NCBI GenBank assembly: GCA_015057505.1 | Contig: SVEG01000012.1 | Location: 24,791-88,790 of the forward strand | DNA: 64,000 nucleotides | Direction: 5' to 3' | Source: Lachnospiraceae bacterium | GTDB taxonomy: Bacteria; Bacillota; Clostridia; Lachnospirales; Lachnospiraceae | Shown: in pieces, positions 17,903 through 26,510 of the stretch | Position numbering within the stretch: the first letter of the stretch is position 1 | Layout of the letters: every line of letters starts with the position of its first letter | Made by a program: the position numbers and the translations under genes | The notes under the pieces: generated by a model | Database searches by the model: none | Seen by the model: the letters and a program-made list of their open reading frames with translations, nothing else | Told to the model about the DNA's origin: nothing

Positions 17903-18025
17903 TTAGTTATCTTTTTTGTTGTTTGCAACGATAACAACTACCGCTACAATTACTCCGATTAAAAGCAAAGCTCCGCCACCGATTACAAGTAAACCCATCA
18001 TATTAATACTCACCCCACTACTCAT
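17903..18025 (-). CDS. 40-residue single-span membrane peptide
   Basis: A short frame with ATG preceded by AGGAG at 9 bases. The translation begins MSSGVSINMMGLLVIGGG, continues with a hydrophobic, Val/Ile-rich stretch, and ends VANNKKDN. Residues about 10-33 form one membrane helix with a positive C-terminal tail, suggesting the N-terminus is outside. It is the first gene of a three-gene unit with a good promoter at 18100-18128. Function unknown. Confidence rests on ribosome site, promoter, and clear membrane pattern rather than homology. Confidence 0.6.
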   Translation of the reverse strand: MSSGVSINMMGLLVIGGGALLLIGVIVAVVVIVANNKKDN

Positions 18026-18099
18026 CTCTTTTCTCTCCTCTTATTGATTACTAAATCATGAAGCAATAGTATGTATAATCTGCACACAATACCAAATAT

Positions 18100-18128
18100 A
18101 GTATAGCACATTGATTTCAGTATTACAA
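18100..18128 (-). promoter_or_regulatory. Promoter of the three-gene J-domain unit
   Basis: On the minus strand TTGTAA (18128-18123), 17-base spacer, TATACT (18105-18100). It diverges from the argC promoter; the two -35 boxes are 12 bases apart. Confidence 0.6.
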
Positions 18129-18140
18129 GAACCATAAGCA

Positions 18141-18169
18141 TTGACTTTTTTCCTATTTGTAACTATAAT
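18141..18169 (+). promoter_or_regulatory. Sigma-A promoter of argC
   Basis: TTGACT (18141-18146), 17-base spacer, TATAAT (18164-18169). Transcription would start near 18176, about 40 bases before the argC ATG. Confidence 0.8.
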
Positions 18170-18182
18170 AAAAAATATTTTT

Positions 18183-18200
18183 CATGCATTTTTATAAACA
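18183..18200 (+). promoter_or_regulatory. ARG-box-like operator in the argC leader
   Basis: CATGCATTTTTATAAACA resembles the Bacillus ARG box CATGAATAAAAATKCAAK. The left half matches well, the right half weakly. It lies just downstream of the predicted transcription start, where ArgR would block elongation or promoter clearance. ArgR is encoded in this window. Confidence 0.45.
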
Positions 18201-18214
18201 TCGGAGGAATTATT

Positions 18215-19162
18215 ATGAAAACTAAGATTTATATTGACGGCAGCGAAGGAACGACCGGGCTTAGAATCATGGAGCGTTTTGAGGGCCGTGACGATATTGA
18301 ACTTCTTACTATCTCTTCAGAGCTTCGTAAGGACCTTAATGAGCGTAAAAAATTCATCAACAGTTCAGACATTACTTTCCTTTGTCTTCCTGATGATGCA
18401 GCAAGAGAGGCTGTTTCACTTGTTGAAAACGACAACGTAAGAATTATTGATGCTTCTACTGCTCACAGAACCCTTCCCGATTGGTCATACGGTTTTCCGG
18501 AGCTTAGTGCGGCGCACAAGGAGAAAATCAAGAACAGTAAAAGAGTTGCCGTTCCGGGTTGCTATGCAACAGGCTTTATTTCACTTGTATATCCTATGAT
18601 TAGCCTCGGAATCATGCCTGCCGACTATCCGGTAAGTGCATTCGGACTTTCAGGCTACAGCGGAGCCGGCAAGAAAGTCATTGCCGCTTATGAAGCCGAC
18701 GAAAGACCCAACGACTACAATGCTCCCAGAGAGTACGCTCTCACACAACAGCACAAACACTTAAAAGAAATGAAGAAAATAACAGGTCTTGAAAGAGAAC
18801 CTTTATTCGCACCGATTATCTGCGATTATTACAGCGGTATGGTTATGAGCGTTCCGGTATATACACATATGCTTAATAAAACTACTACACTCGAGGAGGT
18901 TCATGCTGCCATCAGCAAATTCTACGAAGGTCAGCGTTTTGTAAAAGTAATGCCGCTTGATGCTTCTGCCGGCGAAGGCAACATGCTTGCAGGCAATGCA
19001 TGTTCAGGATGGGACGGCCTTAGAATCTTTGTTACCGGAAACGATGAAAGAATTGTTCTTTCTTCCCAGTTTGACAACTTAGGAAAAGGTGCTTCAGGTG
19101 CCGCTATCCAGTGCCTCAACATTATGCTGGGCTGTGACGAAGCTACAGGACTTAATTTATAG
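18215..19162 (+). CDS. argC: N-acetyl-gamma-glutamyl-phosphate reductase, type 2
   Basis: It makes N-acetylglutamate semialdehyde in arginine synthesis, using NADPH. The N-terminal KIYIDGSEGTTGLRI is the type-2 (short) family's nucleotide loop, and VPGCYATGF holds the catalytic Cys116. The length of 315 residues fits type 2. CGGAGG precedes the ATG. It is the only clear plus-strand gene and stands alone; other arg genes are not adjacent. An ARG-box-like sequence suggests ArgR control. Confidence 0.94.
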   Translation: MKTKIYIDGSEGTTGLRIMERFEGRDDIELLTISSELRKDLNERKKFINSSDITFLCLPDDAAREAVSLVENDNVRIIDASTAHRTLPDWSYGFPELSAAHKEKIKNSKRVAVPGCYATGFISLVYPMISLGIMPADYPVSAFGLSGYSGAGKKVIAAYEADERPNDYNAPREYALTQQHKHLKEMKKITGLEREPLFAPIICDYYSGMVMSVPVYTHMLNKTTTLEEVHAAISKFYEGQRFVKVMPLDASAGEGNMLAGNACSGWDGLRIFVTGNDERIVLSSQFDNLGKGASGAAIQCLNIMLGCDEATGLNL

Positions 19163-19163
19163 T

Positions 19164-19334
19164 AGAAATATAAATAAAACCGTGCATATATTTTATATCA
19201 CATTAGACCATTGAAAAACGTCAGTACTTAATGAGAGAAATTGTATTTCTCGAATTTAGTACTGTTACGTTTTTCTCCGAGCGAAAGCGTGTCTATATGT
19301 GATAAAAATATATGCACGGTTTTATTATATTTCT
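19164..19334. terminator. Giant nested-hairpin bidirectional terminator between convergent genes
   Basis: The outer arms 19164-19203 and 19297-19334 are nearly complementary over about 35 bases (AAAACCGTGCATATATTTT against AAAATATATGCACGGTTTT in the core). Inside are GAAAAACGT/ACGTTTTTC, AGTACT/AGTACT, and GAGAAAT-TGT-ATTTCTC, one within another, then a small GCGAAAGC hairpin. It touches the stop codons of both argC and the minus-strand ABC transporter gene. Confidence 0.8.
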
Positions 19335-21222
19335 AGTCTAACTCTACCGCACCGGTATAAAGTTCGTAATATCTGCCCTTCTGTGCAATCAAATCATCAT
19401 GGTCGCCACGCTCGATAATTCTTCCCTGTTCAAGAACCATAATTGCGTTAGCATTTCTGACTGTTGAAAGTCTGTGTGCAATTACAAATGTTGTACGATT
19501 CTGCATCAGACGGTCCATACCGTGCTCGATGTGACGCTCCGTACGTGTATCGACTGAGCTTGTTGCCTCATCGAGTACAAGAATCGGTGCTTTTGACAAT
19601 GCAGCTCTTGCGATATTAAGAAGCTGTCGCTGTCCCTGTGAAAGATTAGCTCCGTCACCTTCAAGAACTGTATTGTAACCGTCCTCAAGTCTCATAATAA
19701 AGCTGTGTGCACTTGCAGTCTTCGCTGCAGCAATAACCTCTTCATCTGTTGCATCAAGTCTTCCGTATCTGATATTTTCCATAACAGTTCCTGTAAACAA
19801 GTGCGTATCCTGAAGTACCATCGCTACGTTTTTACGAAGGAAATCTCTGTCTATGCTTCTGATATCTATGCCGTCAACTGTAATTGTTCCTTCATCAATC
19901 TCATAAAAACGATTAAGAAGATTGGTAATCGTTGTTTTACCTGCACCCGTGGAGCCTACAAAAGCAATTTTCTGTCCCGGTTTTGCATACAATGAAATAT
20001 CTTTAAGAACAGTCTTTTCGGGAACATAACCGAAGGATACATTCTCAAGAACAACATGGCCTTCAATATGGTCCATCGGAACATCCTCATAAGTATCATC
20101 AAAGCCCTCGGGATTAGCATCCATAACAGCAAACACTCTCTCCGCACCCGCAAGCGCCGCAAAAATAGTCGAGGTCTGCTGTGTAAGCATATTAATCGGC
20201 ATTGAGAACTGTCTTGAATATCCTGCAAAAATTGAAAGCCCTCCGACATCAAAAAGATTATTCAAAACGAGGAGTCCTCCGACACCAACCGTAACCGCAA
20301 ATGAAATCTGACTTGTGTTACCCATTACCGGTCCCATGATACCGCCAAAAAACTGTGCCTTAAACTGTTTATCGCGCATATCGTCATTAAGAAGTGCAAA
20401 CTCTTCTACACAGATATCCTCGTGATTAAATACTTTTACTACCTTCTGTCCTGTTACCGTCTCCTCTATATAACCGTTAACAGCACCGAGCGCAGCCTGC
20501 TGGCTACTGTAATACTTACCGCTTCTCTTGGCAATTGCACCGCCACCCTTAAAGAATATCGGAACAAATGCTACAGTAATAAGTGTAAGCCATATATTTG
20601 TAGTAATCATAAATATAAATGTACCGATAAGCGATACCGTACCCGATACAAGTGATGTAAGCGTGTTGTTAAGCATCATATCGATATTGTCAACATCATT
20701 TGTAAAACGTGACATTACCTCACCTGTTGACTGGTTATCAAAAAACTTTATCGGAAGTCTCTGAAGTTTTTCAAATAAGTCATTACGGATACGCTCTGTC
20801 GCACTCTGTGAAACAACGAGCATAATTCTTGCCTGCACATAGTTTGATACAATACCTACAAGATAAATTCCTGCAAGCATGGCAAGAACCTGTGCAAGAT
20901 ATAAAATACGGTCATCCACGCTTTTTGTCATATCGGCCGCATTATTGATGATAGGACGAAGCATGTATCCGCCAATCAAAGATGTACCCGTACTGCACAG
21001 CATACACAAAAGCACAAGTATCAATAAAAACTTGTATTTTGCAACGTATCCTACTAATCTTTTTATTGTATTTTTCATGTTCTTGGGTTTGCCACCCATA
21101 CCTCTTGGACCTCCGGGGCCTCTTCCCGGTCCACCCGGTCCTCTACCTGGCATTCCGCCCTTCCCGGCAACGGCGGCTTTGTTATATTGCTTTTGTAAGC
21201 TTTCAAGATTTCTTCCTGCCAT
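19333..21222 (-). CDS. ABC exporter half-transporter (permease-ATPase), second of pair
   Basis: Six membrane helices (about 60-330) precede an ATPase domain with Walker A GSTGAGKTT, signature LSQGQRQL, Walker B ILVLDEATSSVD and switch His in FVIAHRLSTVR. The first 45 residues are a Gly/Pro/Arg-rich tail with GRGPGGPGRGPGGPRG repeats, usual in this clostridial YfiB/YfiC-like (BmrCD-like) subfamily. The start overlaps the stop of the partner by one base, so the two proteins most likely form a heterodimeric multidrug exporter under the MarR gene's control. Confidence 0.92.
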   Translation of the reverse strand: MAGRNLESLQKQYNKAAVAGKGGMPGRGPGGPGRGPGGPRGMGGKPKNMKNTIKRLVGYVAKYKFLLILVLLCMLCSTGTSLIGGYMLRPIINNAADMTKSVDDRILYLAQVLAMLAGIYLVGIVSNYVQARIMLVVSQSATERIRNDLFEKLQRLPIKFFDNQSTGEVMSRFTNDVDNIDMMLNNTLTSLVSGTVSLIGTFIFMITTNIWLTLITVAFVPIFFKGGGAIAKRSGKYYSSQQAALGAVNGYIEETVTGQKVVKVFNHEDICVEEFALLNDDMRDKQFKAQFFGGIMGPVMGNTSQISFAVTVGVGGLLVLNNLFDVGGLSIFAGYSRQFSMPINMLTQQTSTIFAALAGAERVFAVMDANPEGFDDTYEDVPMDHIEGHVVLENVSFGYVPEKTVLKDISLYAKPGQKIAFVGSTGAGKTTITNLLNRFYEIDEGTITVDGIDIRSIDRDFLRKNVAMVLQDTHLFTGTVMENIRYGRLDATDEEVIAAAKTASAHSFIMRLEDGYNTVLEGDGANLSQGQRQLLNIARAALSKAPILVLDEATSSVDTRTERHIEHGMDRLMQNRTTFVIAHRLSTVRNANAIMVLEQGRIIERGDHDDLIAQKGRYYELYTGAVELD

Positions 21223-23018
21223 TATGCCATTGCCTCCTTCTTATCCATCTGAGAATAATAAATCTCCTGATACTCAGCGTTATTTTCTATAAGCTCATCA
21301 TGAGTTCCGATTCCCGTTACTTTTCCTTCATCAAGCACAATTATCTGATCCGCATCAATAATTGATGAAATACGCTGTGCGATTATAAGCTTTGTCGAAT
21401 CCTTAAGTGTGGTTCTGAAGGCTGTTCTGATTTTGGCCTCAGTCGCAGTATCTACTGCACTTGTAGAGTCATCAAAAATAATAATCTTCGGTTTCTTAAG
21501 AAGTGCCCTTGCAATACAAAGTCTCTGTTTCTGACCGCCGGACACATTGGTACCGCCCTGTTCAAGCTCTGTATCATAACCATCCGCAAATGCCATAACA
21601 AATCCGTCTGCCTGTGCACTTTCAGCTGCGGTACGAATCTCCTCCATGCTCGCATTCTCATTACCCCAGCGTAAATTGTCTTCAATACTTCCTGAGAAAA
21701 GAACATTTTTCTGGAGCACAACACCTACGCCCTCTCTGAGATTGTAAAGACTGTAATCCTTAACGTTTGCACCGTCAATAAGTACTTCTCCTTCATCTGC
21801 GTCATAAAGTCGTGAAATAAGCGAAATAAGTGTTGTCTTACCTGAACCTGTAGAGCCTATGATACCAACTGTCTTACCTGCTTCGATTTTAAGACTTACA
21901 TCATCGATAACCTTTCCTTCGCTGTTCTTGTAATATCTGAAGGAAACATTCTTAAACTCAATCTCTCCGCGTTGTACGGTTCTCTGCGCATCTTCTTCAG
22001 AAATATTCGCATCCGTAATATCGATTTTCTCATCAAGCACCTCTGCAATACGTTTACCTGACGCAAGCGCTCTTGACATACCAACAAACATCATCGTAAT
22101 CATCATAAGTGATGAAAGAATCTGCGTAACATAAGTAACGAAAGCTGTAAGGTCACCTGTCGACATTGTTGAATTAACAAGCATATTACCGCCAAACCAC
22201 AACACTGAAATTGTGGTTGCATTCATAATAAAAGTCATAATCGGCGATATAAAAATCATTACACCTATTGCTGCACGCCCCGCCATTTTGAGATTTTTAT
22301 TGGCTGCATGGAACTTTTCTACCTCAAAGTCCTCTCTTACGAAAGATTTTACAACACGCGCATTGGTAATACTCTCCTGAACAGTCGAGTTGAGTCCATC
22401 AATTTTCTCCTGCATCTTTGCAAATCTCGGGAAACCTACCGAAATAATAACCGCAACCGTAATTAACAATAGCGGAATTGATACCGCAAGCGTAAGTGTA
22501 AGCTTTGCATTCATTGAAACTGCCATGATTACACCGCCGATAAGCATACCCGGTGAACGCAAACACATACGAAGAAGCATATTAATAAAGTTCATCATCT
22601 GCGTTACGTCATTGGTAAGACGAGTTACAAGTGAACCTGTGTTAAACTTATCGATATTAGCAAAAGAAAACTTCTGTACCTGGCGAAATAAATCCTCTCT
22701 TAAATCTGCCGCAAAATTAACGGCTGCCTTTGCACCAAAATATGCTCCGCCGACACCACCGAGCATCATAAGCACCGCAGTAATAATCATACCTACCATT
22801 ATTGCTATAATAAACGGTGACTGTCCTCCGAATACATCAAGAAGCCATTTTATAATCTCTGGTGCCTCTGCAATATCCTTCTGTCCCGCGCCGTAATCAA
22901 TTATATACGACAAAAATCTGGGCATAAGTACTTCTCCGATAACCTCCACAATCATACAAAGAGGTCCGAGAATGAAATACGGCAAATAGGGTTTTATATA
23001 TTTAAACCAGCGTTTCAT
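21222..23018 (-). CDS. ABC exporter half-transporter (permease-ATPase), first of pair
   Basis: A 598-residue protein with six membrane helices (about 15-320) and an ATPase domain: Walker A GSTGSGKTT, signature VSGGQKQRL, Walker B IIIFDDSTSAVD, switch region LIIAQRISSI. The Walker B ends in Asp rather than Glu (IFDDST), so the catalytic base is replaced; the partner keeps DEAT. One degenerate and one consensus ATP site is typical of heterodimeric exporters such as BmrCD or TM287/288. It overlaps the MarR gene by 17 bases. Confidence 0.92.
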   Translation of the reverse strand: MKRWFKYIKPYLPYFILGPLCMIVEVIGEVLMPRFLSYIIDYGAGQKDIAEAPEIIKWLLDVFGGQSPFIIAIMVGMIITAVLMMLGGVGGAYFGAKAAVNFAADLREDLFRQVQKFSFANIDKFNTGSLVTRLTNDVTQMMNFINMLLRMCLRSPGMLIGGVIMAVSMNAKLTLTLAVSIPLLLITVAVIISVGFPRFAKMQEKIDGLNSTVQESITNARVVKSFVREDFEVEKFHAANKNLKMAGRAAIGVMIFISPIMTFIMNATTISVLWFGGNMLVNSTMSTGDLTAFVTYVTQILSSLMMITMMFVGMSRALASGKRIAEVLDEKIDITDANISEEDAQRTVQRGEIEFKNVSFRYYKNSEGKVIDDVSLKIEAGKTVGIIGSTGSGKTTLISLISRLYDADEGEVLIDGANVKDYSLYNLREGVGVVLQKNVLFSGSIEDNLRWGNENASMEEIRTAAESAQADGFVMAFADGYDTELEQGGTNVSGGQKQRLCIARALLKKPKIIIFDDSTSAVDTATEAKIRTAFRTTLKDSTKLIIAQRISSIIDADQIIVLDEGKVTGIGTHDELIENNAEYQEIYYSQMDKKEAMA

Positions 23019-23523
23019 TTTTCATCCTTCCTTTCACTTTTTTAGTCTGTTCATCATATTCTGCTTCCTCAAGCTGTCTTAAATTACTTTTCAATATATC
23101 AAGCACATCACAAAACACCTTAATCTGATCATCTGTAACGCCCTTAAACATCTCTCTGTCAACAGCATCAAATTCGTTCCTTGATATTTCAACAATTTTC
23201 CTTCCCTTTTCAGTTATATTGATGATGTTCTTTCTTGTATCGTCCTCATCCGACACACGACATATATATCCGCTTTTTTCAAGATTCTTCATAGTGTTGG
23301 CTATTGCTGCCGTACTGACATTGAAAACCTTGGCAAGTTCTTTTTGCGAAGGAACCTTCTCATTGCGTGCAAGATACATAAGTATCATATGCTGGCTTCT
23401 GTGTATTCCCAGCGCCTGCACCCTTTTTTCAATAGAACAATGATGCATTCTGTCCGTATGCGAAATACTTCTGATTATATGCCTAAATTCCGGCACCGCT
23501 GCCTGCCTTTCTCTGTCTTCCAT
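23002..23523 (-). CDS. MarR-family transcriptional regulator
   Basis: The start MEDRERQ has AAGGAG 6 bases upstream. The winged helix contains PSQKELAKVFNVSTAAIANTMKNLEKSGYI followed by the wing DEDDTRKNIINITEKG, all MarR hallmarks. The length is 173 residues. The gene heads an operon with the two ABC exporter genes and overlaps the first. A long inverted repeat covers its own promoter, so autoregulation and ligand-released export are likely. Confidence 0.93.
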   Translation of the reverse strand: MEDRERQAAVPEFRHIIRSISHTDRMHHCSIEKRVQALGIHRSQHMILMYLARNEKVPSQKELAKVFNVSTAAIANTMKNLEKSGYICRVSDEDDTRKNIINITEKGRKIVEISRNEFDAVDREMFKGVTDDQIKVFCDVLDILKSNLRQLEEAEYDEQTKKVKGRMKNETLV

Positions 23524-23564
23524 GTAATCTCCTTTCTTACATAGTGCCCATTCGCACAAAACAA

Positions 23565-23601
23565 AATGGTTAACTAGTAAACAATTAACTAATTAACCAT
23601 T
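23565..23601 (-). promoter_or_regulatory. Putative MarR operator
   Basis: AATGGTTAA (23565-23573) and TTAACCATT (23593-23601) form a perfect inverted repeat. The 19 bases between contain further TTAACT/AGTAAAC-type half sites (TAGTTAA repeated on the minus strand). It covers the -10 box end and the start of transcription of the MarR-ABC operon. Confidence 0.65.
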
Positions 23602-23627
23602 ATATGCATCTTATTAAAATATGTCAA
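23599..23627 (-). promoter_or_regulatory. Consensus sigma-A promoter of the MarR-ABC operon
   Basis: On the minus strand TTGACA (23627-23622), 17-base spacer, TATAAT (23604-23599). Both boxes are perfect, so the operon needs strong repression, consistent with the overlapping inverted repeat. Confidence 0.85.
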
Positions 23628-23643
23628 TAAACTATCTTTTATT

Positions 23644-24321
23644 TTATACTCTTTTAACAACTACCTGCTCTGCGTTCTTAAAAATACTGTTGGACGGAAT
23701 AACACCGCGTACTCTTGAAAGAGGGTAAATGTTACTGTTCTTGCCGACAACAGTACCCGGATTAAGCACTGAATTACAACCAACCTCTACATAATCACCA
23801 AGCATTGCACCAAACTTCTTAAGGCCTGTTGCTATCTCTTCTTTAGTATCGTATACGTCCTTAACTACAACCAAGGTCTTGTCGGACTTAACATTAGATG
23901 TAATTGAGCCTGCACCCATATGTGACTTGTAACCGAGAACCGAATCCCCAACGTAATTGTAATGAGGAACCTGAACGCTATTGAAAATAATAACATTCTT
24001 AAGTTCGGTTGAATTACCTACAACAGAACCCTTACCTACAATTGCGTTTCCTCTGATAAATGCGCAGTGACGAATCTCTGCATCCTCATCAATAATAAGC
24101 GGTCCGTTAAGACAAGCCGTAGGTGCAACCTTTGCACTCTTCGCAACCCAAATATTATCTCCACGCTGTTCGTAAACTTCCGGATCCAAAGTCGGTCCGA
24201 GTTCTTTGATAAAATCACTTATACCCTTAAGAGCCTCCCAAGGATATACAAAACGCGACAAATACTCACCGGCAATCGTCTCGTTCAGTGAATACAAATT
24301 AACAATCTTGGCATTTTCCAT
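23644..24321 (-). CDS. Left-handed beta-helix (hexapeptide) sugar-nucleotide-type protein
   Basis: A 225-residue protein with an N-terminal helical part (YPWEALKGISDFIKELG) and a hexapeptide-repeat beta helix (about 50-215) with imperfect VAPTA, IGKGS and VGKNSNI-like turns. It resembles the acyltransferase half of GlmU and UDP-GlcNAc pyrophosphorylase-related proteins, but the uridylyl-transfer domain is missing. The start ATG overlaps the nagB stop (TAATG). In an operon with nagB and glmM it probably works on amino sugars; the reaction is unproven. Confidence 0.75.
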   Translation of the reverse strand: MENAKIVNLYSLNETIAGEYLSRFVYPWEALKGISDFIKELGPTLDPEVYEQRGDNIWVAKSAKVAPTACLNGPLIIDEDAEIRHCAFIRGNAIVGKGSVVGNSTELKNVIIFNSVQVPHYNYVGDSVLGYKSHMGAGSITSNVKSDKTLVVVKDVYDTKEEIATGLKKFGAMLGDYVEVGCNSVLNPGTVVGKNSNIYPLSRVRGVIPSNSIFKNAEQVVVKRV

Positions 24322-25064
24322 TATAGTACACCCTTCTCTACACAAAGACTTAATGCATCCTCATCTGCGATAACAATACAATCCTCATGTAACTGTAAAA
24401 TTGATGCCGGAACCTGCGGCTTAATTGGTCCAAAACATGTATCATATACAGCCTGCGCCTTAGCCTTACCATTTGCAAGAAGAAGAATCTTCTTTGCTGA
24501 CATAATATTCTGGATACCCATTGTATATGCCTGTGTAGGAACTTCATCAATTGAAGCAAAGAATCTTGCGTTAGCCTCTCTTGTGCCTTCCTCTAATGTA
24601 ACAAGATGTGTTCCTTTAACAAATTCATCACACGGCTCGTTAAAACCGATATGTGCATTACCTCCGATTCCAAGAAGCTGCAAATCAATACCACCGAGGT
24701 CCTTAATAAGCTGATTGTATCTCTCGCACTCAGCCTCGCCGTCCTCTACAATACCGCTAGGTACATTGGTGTTGGCTTTATCAATGTTAACATGATTAAA
24801 CAAATTAGTATTCATGAAATATCTGTAGCTCTGGTCATGATCACCTGTAAGTCCCTTGTACTCATCTAAGTTAACAGACTTAACTTTAGAAAAATCAAGC
24901 TTACCTTCCTCATAACCTTTAATAAGTTCTTTGTATGTTCCGACAGGTGTTGAACCTGTTGCAAGTCCAAGTACCGCATCGGGCTTTAAAACAACTACGC
25001 TTCCGATAATGTCTGCTGCTTTTTTGCTAAGCTCTTCATAATTCTTTGTCTTAATAATAATCAT
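24321..25064 (-). CDS. nagB: Glucosamine-6-phosphate deaminase
   Basis: It converts glucosamine-6-phosphate to fructose-6-phosphate and ammonia. Signatures include LGLATGSTPVGTYKELI, VKSVNLDEYKGL, and LLGIGGNAHIGFNEP. The length of 247 residues is typical. AGGAGG lies before the ATG. It sits between glmM and the hexapeptide protein, so the operon contains both anabolic (glmM) and catabolic (nagB) amino-sugar steps. Confidence 0.96.
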   Translation of the reverse strand: MIIIKTKNYEELSKKAADIIGSVVVLKPDAVLGLATGSTPVGTYKELIKGYEEGKLDFSKVKSVNLDEYKGLTGDHDQSYRYFMNTNLFNHVNIDKANTNVPSGIVEDGEAECERYNQLIKDLGGIDLQLLGIGGNAHIGFNEPCDEFVKGTHLVTLEEGTREANARFFASIDEVPTQAYTMGIQNIMSAKKILLLANGKAKAQAVYDTCFGPIKPQVPASILQLHEDCIVIADEDALSLCVEKGVL

Positions 25065-25082
25065 TATTATATCCTCCTAATA

Positions 25083-26432
25083 TTATACTGCATGCCCCTG
25101 CTTCTTAATAACTTCAATTACTTCATCAACATAGCTTTCGCACTCTTCAAGAGTTGCTGCCTCAACCATTACACGGATAACCGGCTCAGTACCGCTCTCA
25201 CGAACAAGAATTCTTCCGTCATTGCCAAGCTTAGCCGTAACTCCGTCAACTGCCGCAATAACAGCCGCGTCACCTCTTGCTTCAGGCTTACTCTTAACAC
25301 GGATATTCTTAAGTACCTGCGGAAAAATCTTAACGGGTGACGCAAGCTGTGACAAAGTCTTCTCTTTGGCAAGCATAACCTCCATAAGCTTAAGTGATGT
25401 TAAAATGCCGTCACCGGTGGTCGCATACTTGCTAAAAATAATATGTCCCGACTGCTCGCCGCCTATTCTGTGTCCATTGTTAACCATATTCTCGTATACA
25501 TACTTATCACCTACAGCAGTCTTCTCATAGTCAATACCTGCCGCCTCAAAAGCCTTATATAAACCGAAGTTAGACATAACGGTCGTAACCACGGTATTAT
25601 TAAGCAACTTACCTCTTTCCTTCATGTATACGCCGTATATATACATAGTCAAATCGCCATCGATAATTGTTCCGTCACCTGAAACAGCGATACATCTGTC
25701 CGCATCTCCGTCATAAGCAAAGCCCACGTCCAAACCATTATCAACCACATACTTCTGTAAAACCTCAATATGTGTGGAACCACAACCTGTATTAATGTTA
25801 AGTCCGTCAGGTTCAGCATTAATAACATATGTCTGTGCTCCGAGTGCATCAAAAACATTTTTCGCAATCTGCCATGCACTACCGTTGGAGCAATCAAGAC
25901 CTACCTTCACATTGCGGAAGGAATGTGTCGCAATAGAAATAAGATATCCCACATATCTGTTACGTCCTGCAACATAATCAATCGTACGTCCTATCTCATC
26001 TTTAACAGCAAGAGGTATCTCTCCAGTCTCTCCGTCAAGATAAGCCTCTATCTCAAGAATTGTATCCTCATCCATCTTCTCACCCTGAGAATTAAGAAGC
26101 TTGATACCATTATCGTAAAACGGATTATGACTTGCTGAAATCATAATACCGCAATCAAACTCATCCACTCTCGTTATGTAGGATACACTGGGCGTAGTCG
26201 TAACATGCATAAGATAAACATCCGCACCTGATGCTGTAAGACCTGCAACGAGTGCATATTCATACATATATGAAGAACGCCTTGTATCTTTACCGATAAC
26301 AACTCGACACTTCTTACCATTCTTCTTACCGTAATACCATCCTAGAAAACGTCCGATACGCACAGCATGATCATATGTTAAATCCACATTTGCTTCCCCA
26401 CGGAAGCCGTCTGTTCCAAAATACTTACCCAT
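25083..26432 (-). CDS. glmM: Phosphoglucosamine mutase-type phosphohexomutase
   Basis: It interconverts glucosamine-6- and -1-phosphate for cell-wall precursor synthesis. The start MGKYFGTDGFRG has AAGGAG before it and lies downstream of the promoter. The active Ser101 is in ISASHNP, the metal loop is AYDGDADRC and the sugar loop GGEQSGH. The C-terminal phosphate-binding RESGTEPVIRVM is present. Length from this start is 449 residues. Sugar specificity (GlcN or GlcNAc) rests on the FGTDGFRG start and operon context. Confidence 0.9.
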   Translation of the reverse strand: MGKYFGTDGFRGEANVDLTYDHAVRIGRFLGWYYGKKNGKKCRVVIGKDTRRSSYMYEYALVAGLTASGADVYLMHVTTTPSVSYITRVDEFDCGIMISASHNPFYDNGIKLLNSQGEKMDEDTILEIEAYLDGETGEIPLAVKDEIGRTIDYVAGRNRYVGYLISIATHSFRNVKVGLDCSNGSAWQIAKNVFDALGAQTYVINAEPDGLNINTGCGSTHIEVLQKYVVDNGLDVGFAYDGDADRCIAVSGDGTIIDGDLTMYIYGVYMKERGKLLNNTVVTTVMSNFGLYKAFEAAGIDYEKTAVGDKYVYENMVNNGHRIGGEQSGHIIFSKYATTGDGILTSLKLMEVMLAKEKTLSQLASPVKIFPQVLKNIRVKSKPEARGDAAVIAAVDGVTAKLGNDGRILVRESGTEPVIRVMVEAATLEECESYVDEVIEVIKKQGHAV

Positions 26433-26472
26433 ATAACTATTCTCCTTTTCGGATAAAAAATTTAACGGAGTA

Positions 26473-26501
26473 ATTATATCACTATTGAAAATGACTATCA
26501 A
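26473..26501 (-). promoter_or_regulatory. Promoter of the glmM-nagB operon
   Basis: On the minus strand TTGATA (26501-26496), 17-base spacer, TATAAT (26478-26473). It places the transcript start about 34 bases before the chosen glmM ATG and rules out the longer reading frame. Confidence 0.75.
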
Positions 26502-26510
26502 TAAATTTTT

